Shown here piece by piece: positions 63,145 through 64,000 of a DNA stretch of 64,000 nt. Each line of letters begins with the position of its first letter. Position 1 is the first letter of the stretch. A program made the position numbers and the translations under genes. The notes under the pieces were generated by a model. That model made no database searches. It worked only from the letters and a program-made list of their open reading frames with translations, and was not told the origin of the DNA. The stretch comes from Morella rubra (taxonomy: Eukaryota > Streptophyta > Magnoliopsida > Fagales > Myricaceae), in contig CM025850.1 in NCBI GenBank assembly GCA_003952965.2, positions 16,969,717-17,033,716 of the forward strand, written 5' to 3'.

Positions 63145-63320
63145 CTAGTAGTATGAGGACTGTGCCTAGGACCTAGAGCTTGCTCCCAACGAAGGTTCGA
63201 ATCACGGTAGTCCCGTTATGCTCTTGTGGTCCACACGCTATGTGGAATTCTCAAGTTTAAGTGGTGGTGGGCTTCGACCTAGCTTTATGATGGTCAATCC
63301 CCTGATGGCCTTTTTTACTT
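63145..63320 (+). repeat. Right piece of a tRNA-derived SINE
   Basis: TAGTATGAGGACTG fits an RNA polymerase III A box and GGTTCGAATC (63194-63203) is a canonical B box. The sequence ends toward a T-run (CCTTTTTT), typical of plant Au-like SINEs. The head is at 47895-47913, across the CACTA. Confidence 0.65.
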
Positions 63321-63358
63321 AAAAAAGAACACACACTACCAAAAAAAAAAAACTTTTG

Positions 63359-64000
63359 GTGACGAGAAGATTGAAGATCTAGAAGATCCAAGAAGCTCAA
63401 AAGTGAAGATTCAAGACCATATGGTATAATCTTCTAACTTTTAATTTCAATTTTTGATAAAGATTTGAATCACACACGTGCATATTTTTCAAACCGTGCA
63501 TAAACCTTTCTATCTCAAGTTTGATATTTATAATATGCCTTAAGCGCTCTCAAATCATACTCATATAAACTCCCAAACCTTATTTATATTCTTAAGGAGT
63601 TGGTTTTCGAAAATAGAAATTCAAAAAGGTCAAAATTGAGCTTTTAATTTATAGTGGATGTAGAACTGAGCTATAGCAATCGACCGAGTCAGACTTTTAA
63701 GAAACGTCACCGTCTGACATTTTTCACCATTGGGGCAATGGACACCTGTTGTGGTCGACTGCTACAATATACTGGTTCATAGGTATAACGTGAATTTAGA
63801 CAACCACGAACGGTTAGAAATGACTAGTTTTTGCATGTGGCATATATAAGGACCCTCTTAAGGCCTCATAAAAACACTTAAATGACCATACATCATTTGT
63901 TAAACTTGATAAAGATCAAAAAACACTTTTCAATCATATTTCTCAATCATGCACACAAATTACACTTTCATATCCTTGTCATTGTGTGAAGTAAAAGAGA
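63359..64000 (+). mobile_element. LTR of the 29521-30750 family, cut by window end
   Basis: It is colinear with 29630-30245: AGAAGCTCAAAAGTGAAG, TCAAGACC, GTGCATAAACC, and CATATCCTTGTCATTGTGTGAA at the end. The left end is unclear (no TG with a target duplication). The rest lies beyond the window. Confidence 0.75.

Noticed and set aside
63194..63203. tRNA gene suggested by GGTTCGAATC
   Set aside because: Only the B-box context fits; no cloverleaf or acceptor stem was found, so a SINE is the better call.

Overview
The window is plant nuclear DNA, almost certainly from a eudicot. It is AT-rich, its few genes are dispersed, and most of it is layered transposable elements. No species can be named. 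Plant signatures are a receptor-like protein tail, a plastid-type 3-isopropylmalate dehydrogenase (IPMDH) 5' end, delta-COP and CDC48 exons, a Sirevirus-type Copia element, tRNAiMet-primed Ty3/gypsy remnants and several CACTA (En/Spm) elements. Only one gene looks intact: a small Werner-type DEDDy 3'-5' exonuclease on the minus strand at 39226-39867.

Layout. 1-184 is the right end of a CACTA element. 185-12376 is gene-poor: a long foldback (about 2205-2615), a broken unknown gene (4001-4336), and a duplicated block whose second copy holds a long LTR (7556-11315), itself split by a 558-bp solo LTR. 12377-22118 is probably a second CACTA that captured IPMDH exons 1-2 with their intron and was then hit by several LTR insertions. 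22119-24600 holds exon-like scraps of an unidentified gene. 24600-29120 is a 5'-truncated Sirevirus. 29300-35949 is a decayed Ty3/gypsy element with a solo LTR nested in its 5' LTR (29521-30750) and another in its reverse transcriptase (33202-35436). 37131-37854 is a third CACTA right end, followed by a Sirevirus-like LTR fragment and the exonuclease gene.

The most interesting part is 40860-46510. A foldback of about 1.35 kb abuts a complete 3743-bp Pack-CACTA (42210-45952, perfect GTT target duplication). That element carries exon-bounded fragments of three unrelated host genes, all on the minus strand: an FAD monooxygenase, CDC48/p97 and coatomer delta. Its right end abuts a receptor-like protein pseudogene, and one open frame runs from the transposon end into the LRR sequence.

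47914-63144 is a 15.2-kb CACTA of another family. Its outer sequence is rich in TCCCAAAA and TTCGAAC motifs. It appears inserted in a tRNA-derived SINE. Inside are decayed minus-strand coding remnants, a 28-bp minisatellite, long LTR insertions and a tandem duplication of about 3.4 kb. The window ends in an LTR of the 29521-30750 family.

The genes do not form a pathway. The unifying theme is transposon capture, nesting and decay; several insertions are delimited by target-site duplications, so their relative order can be read.
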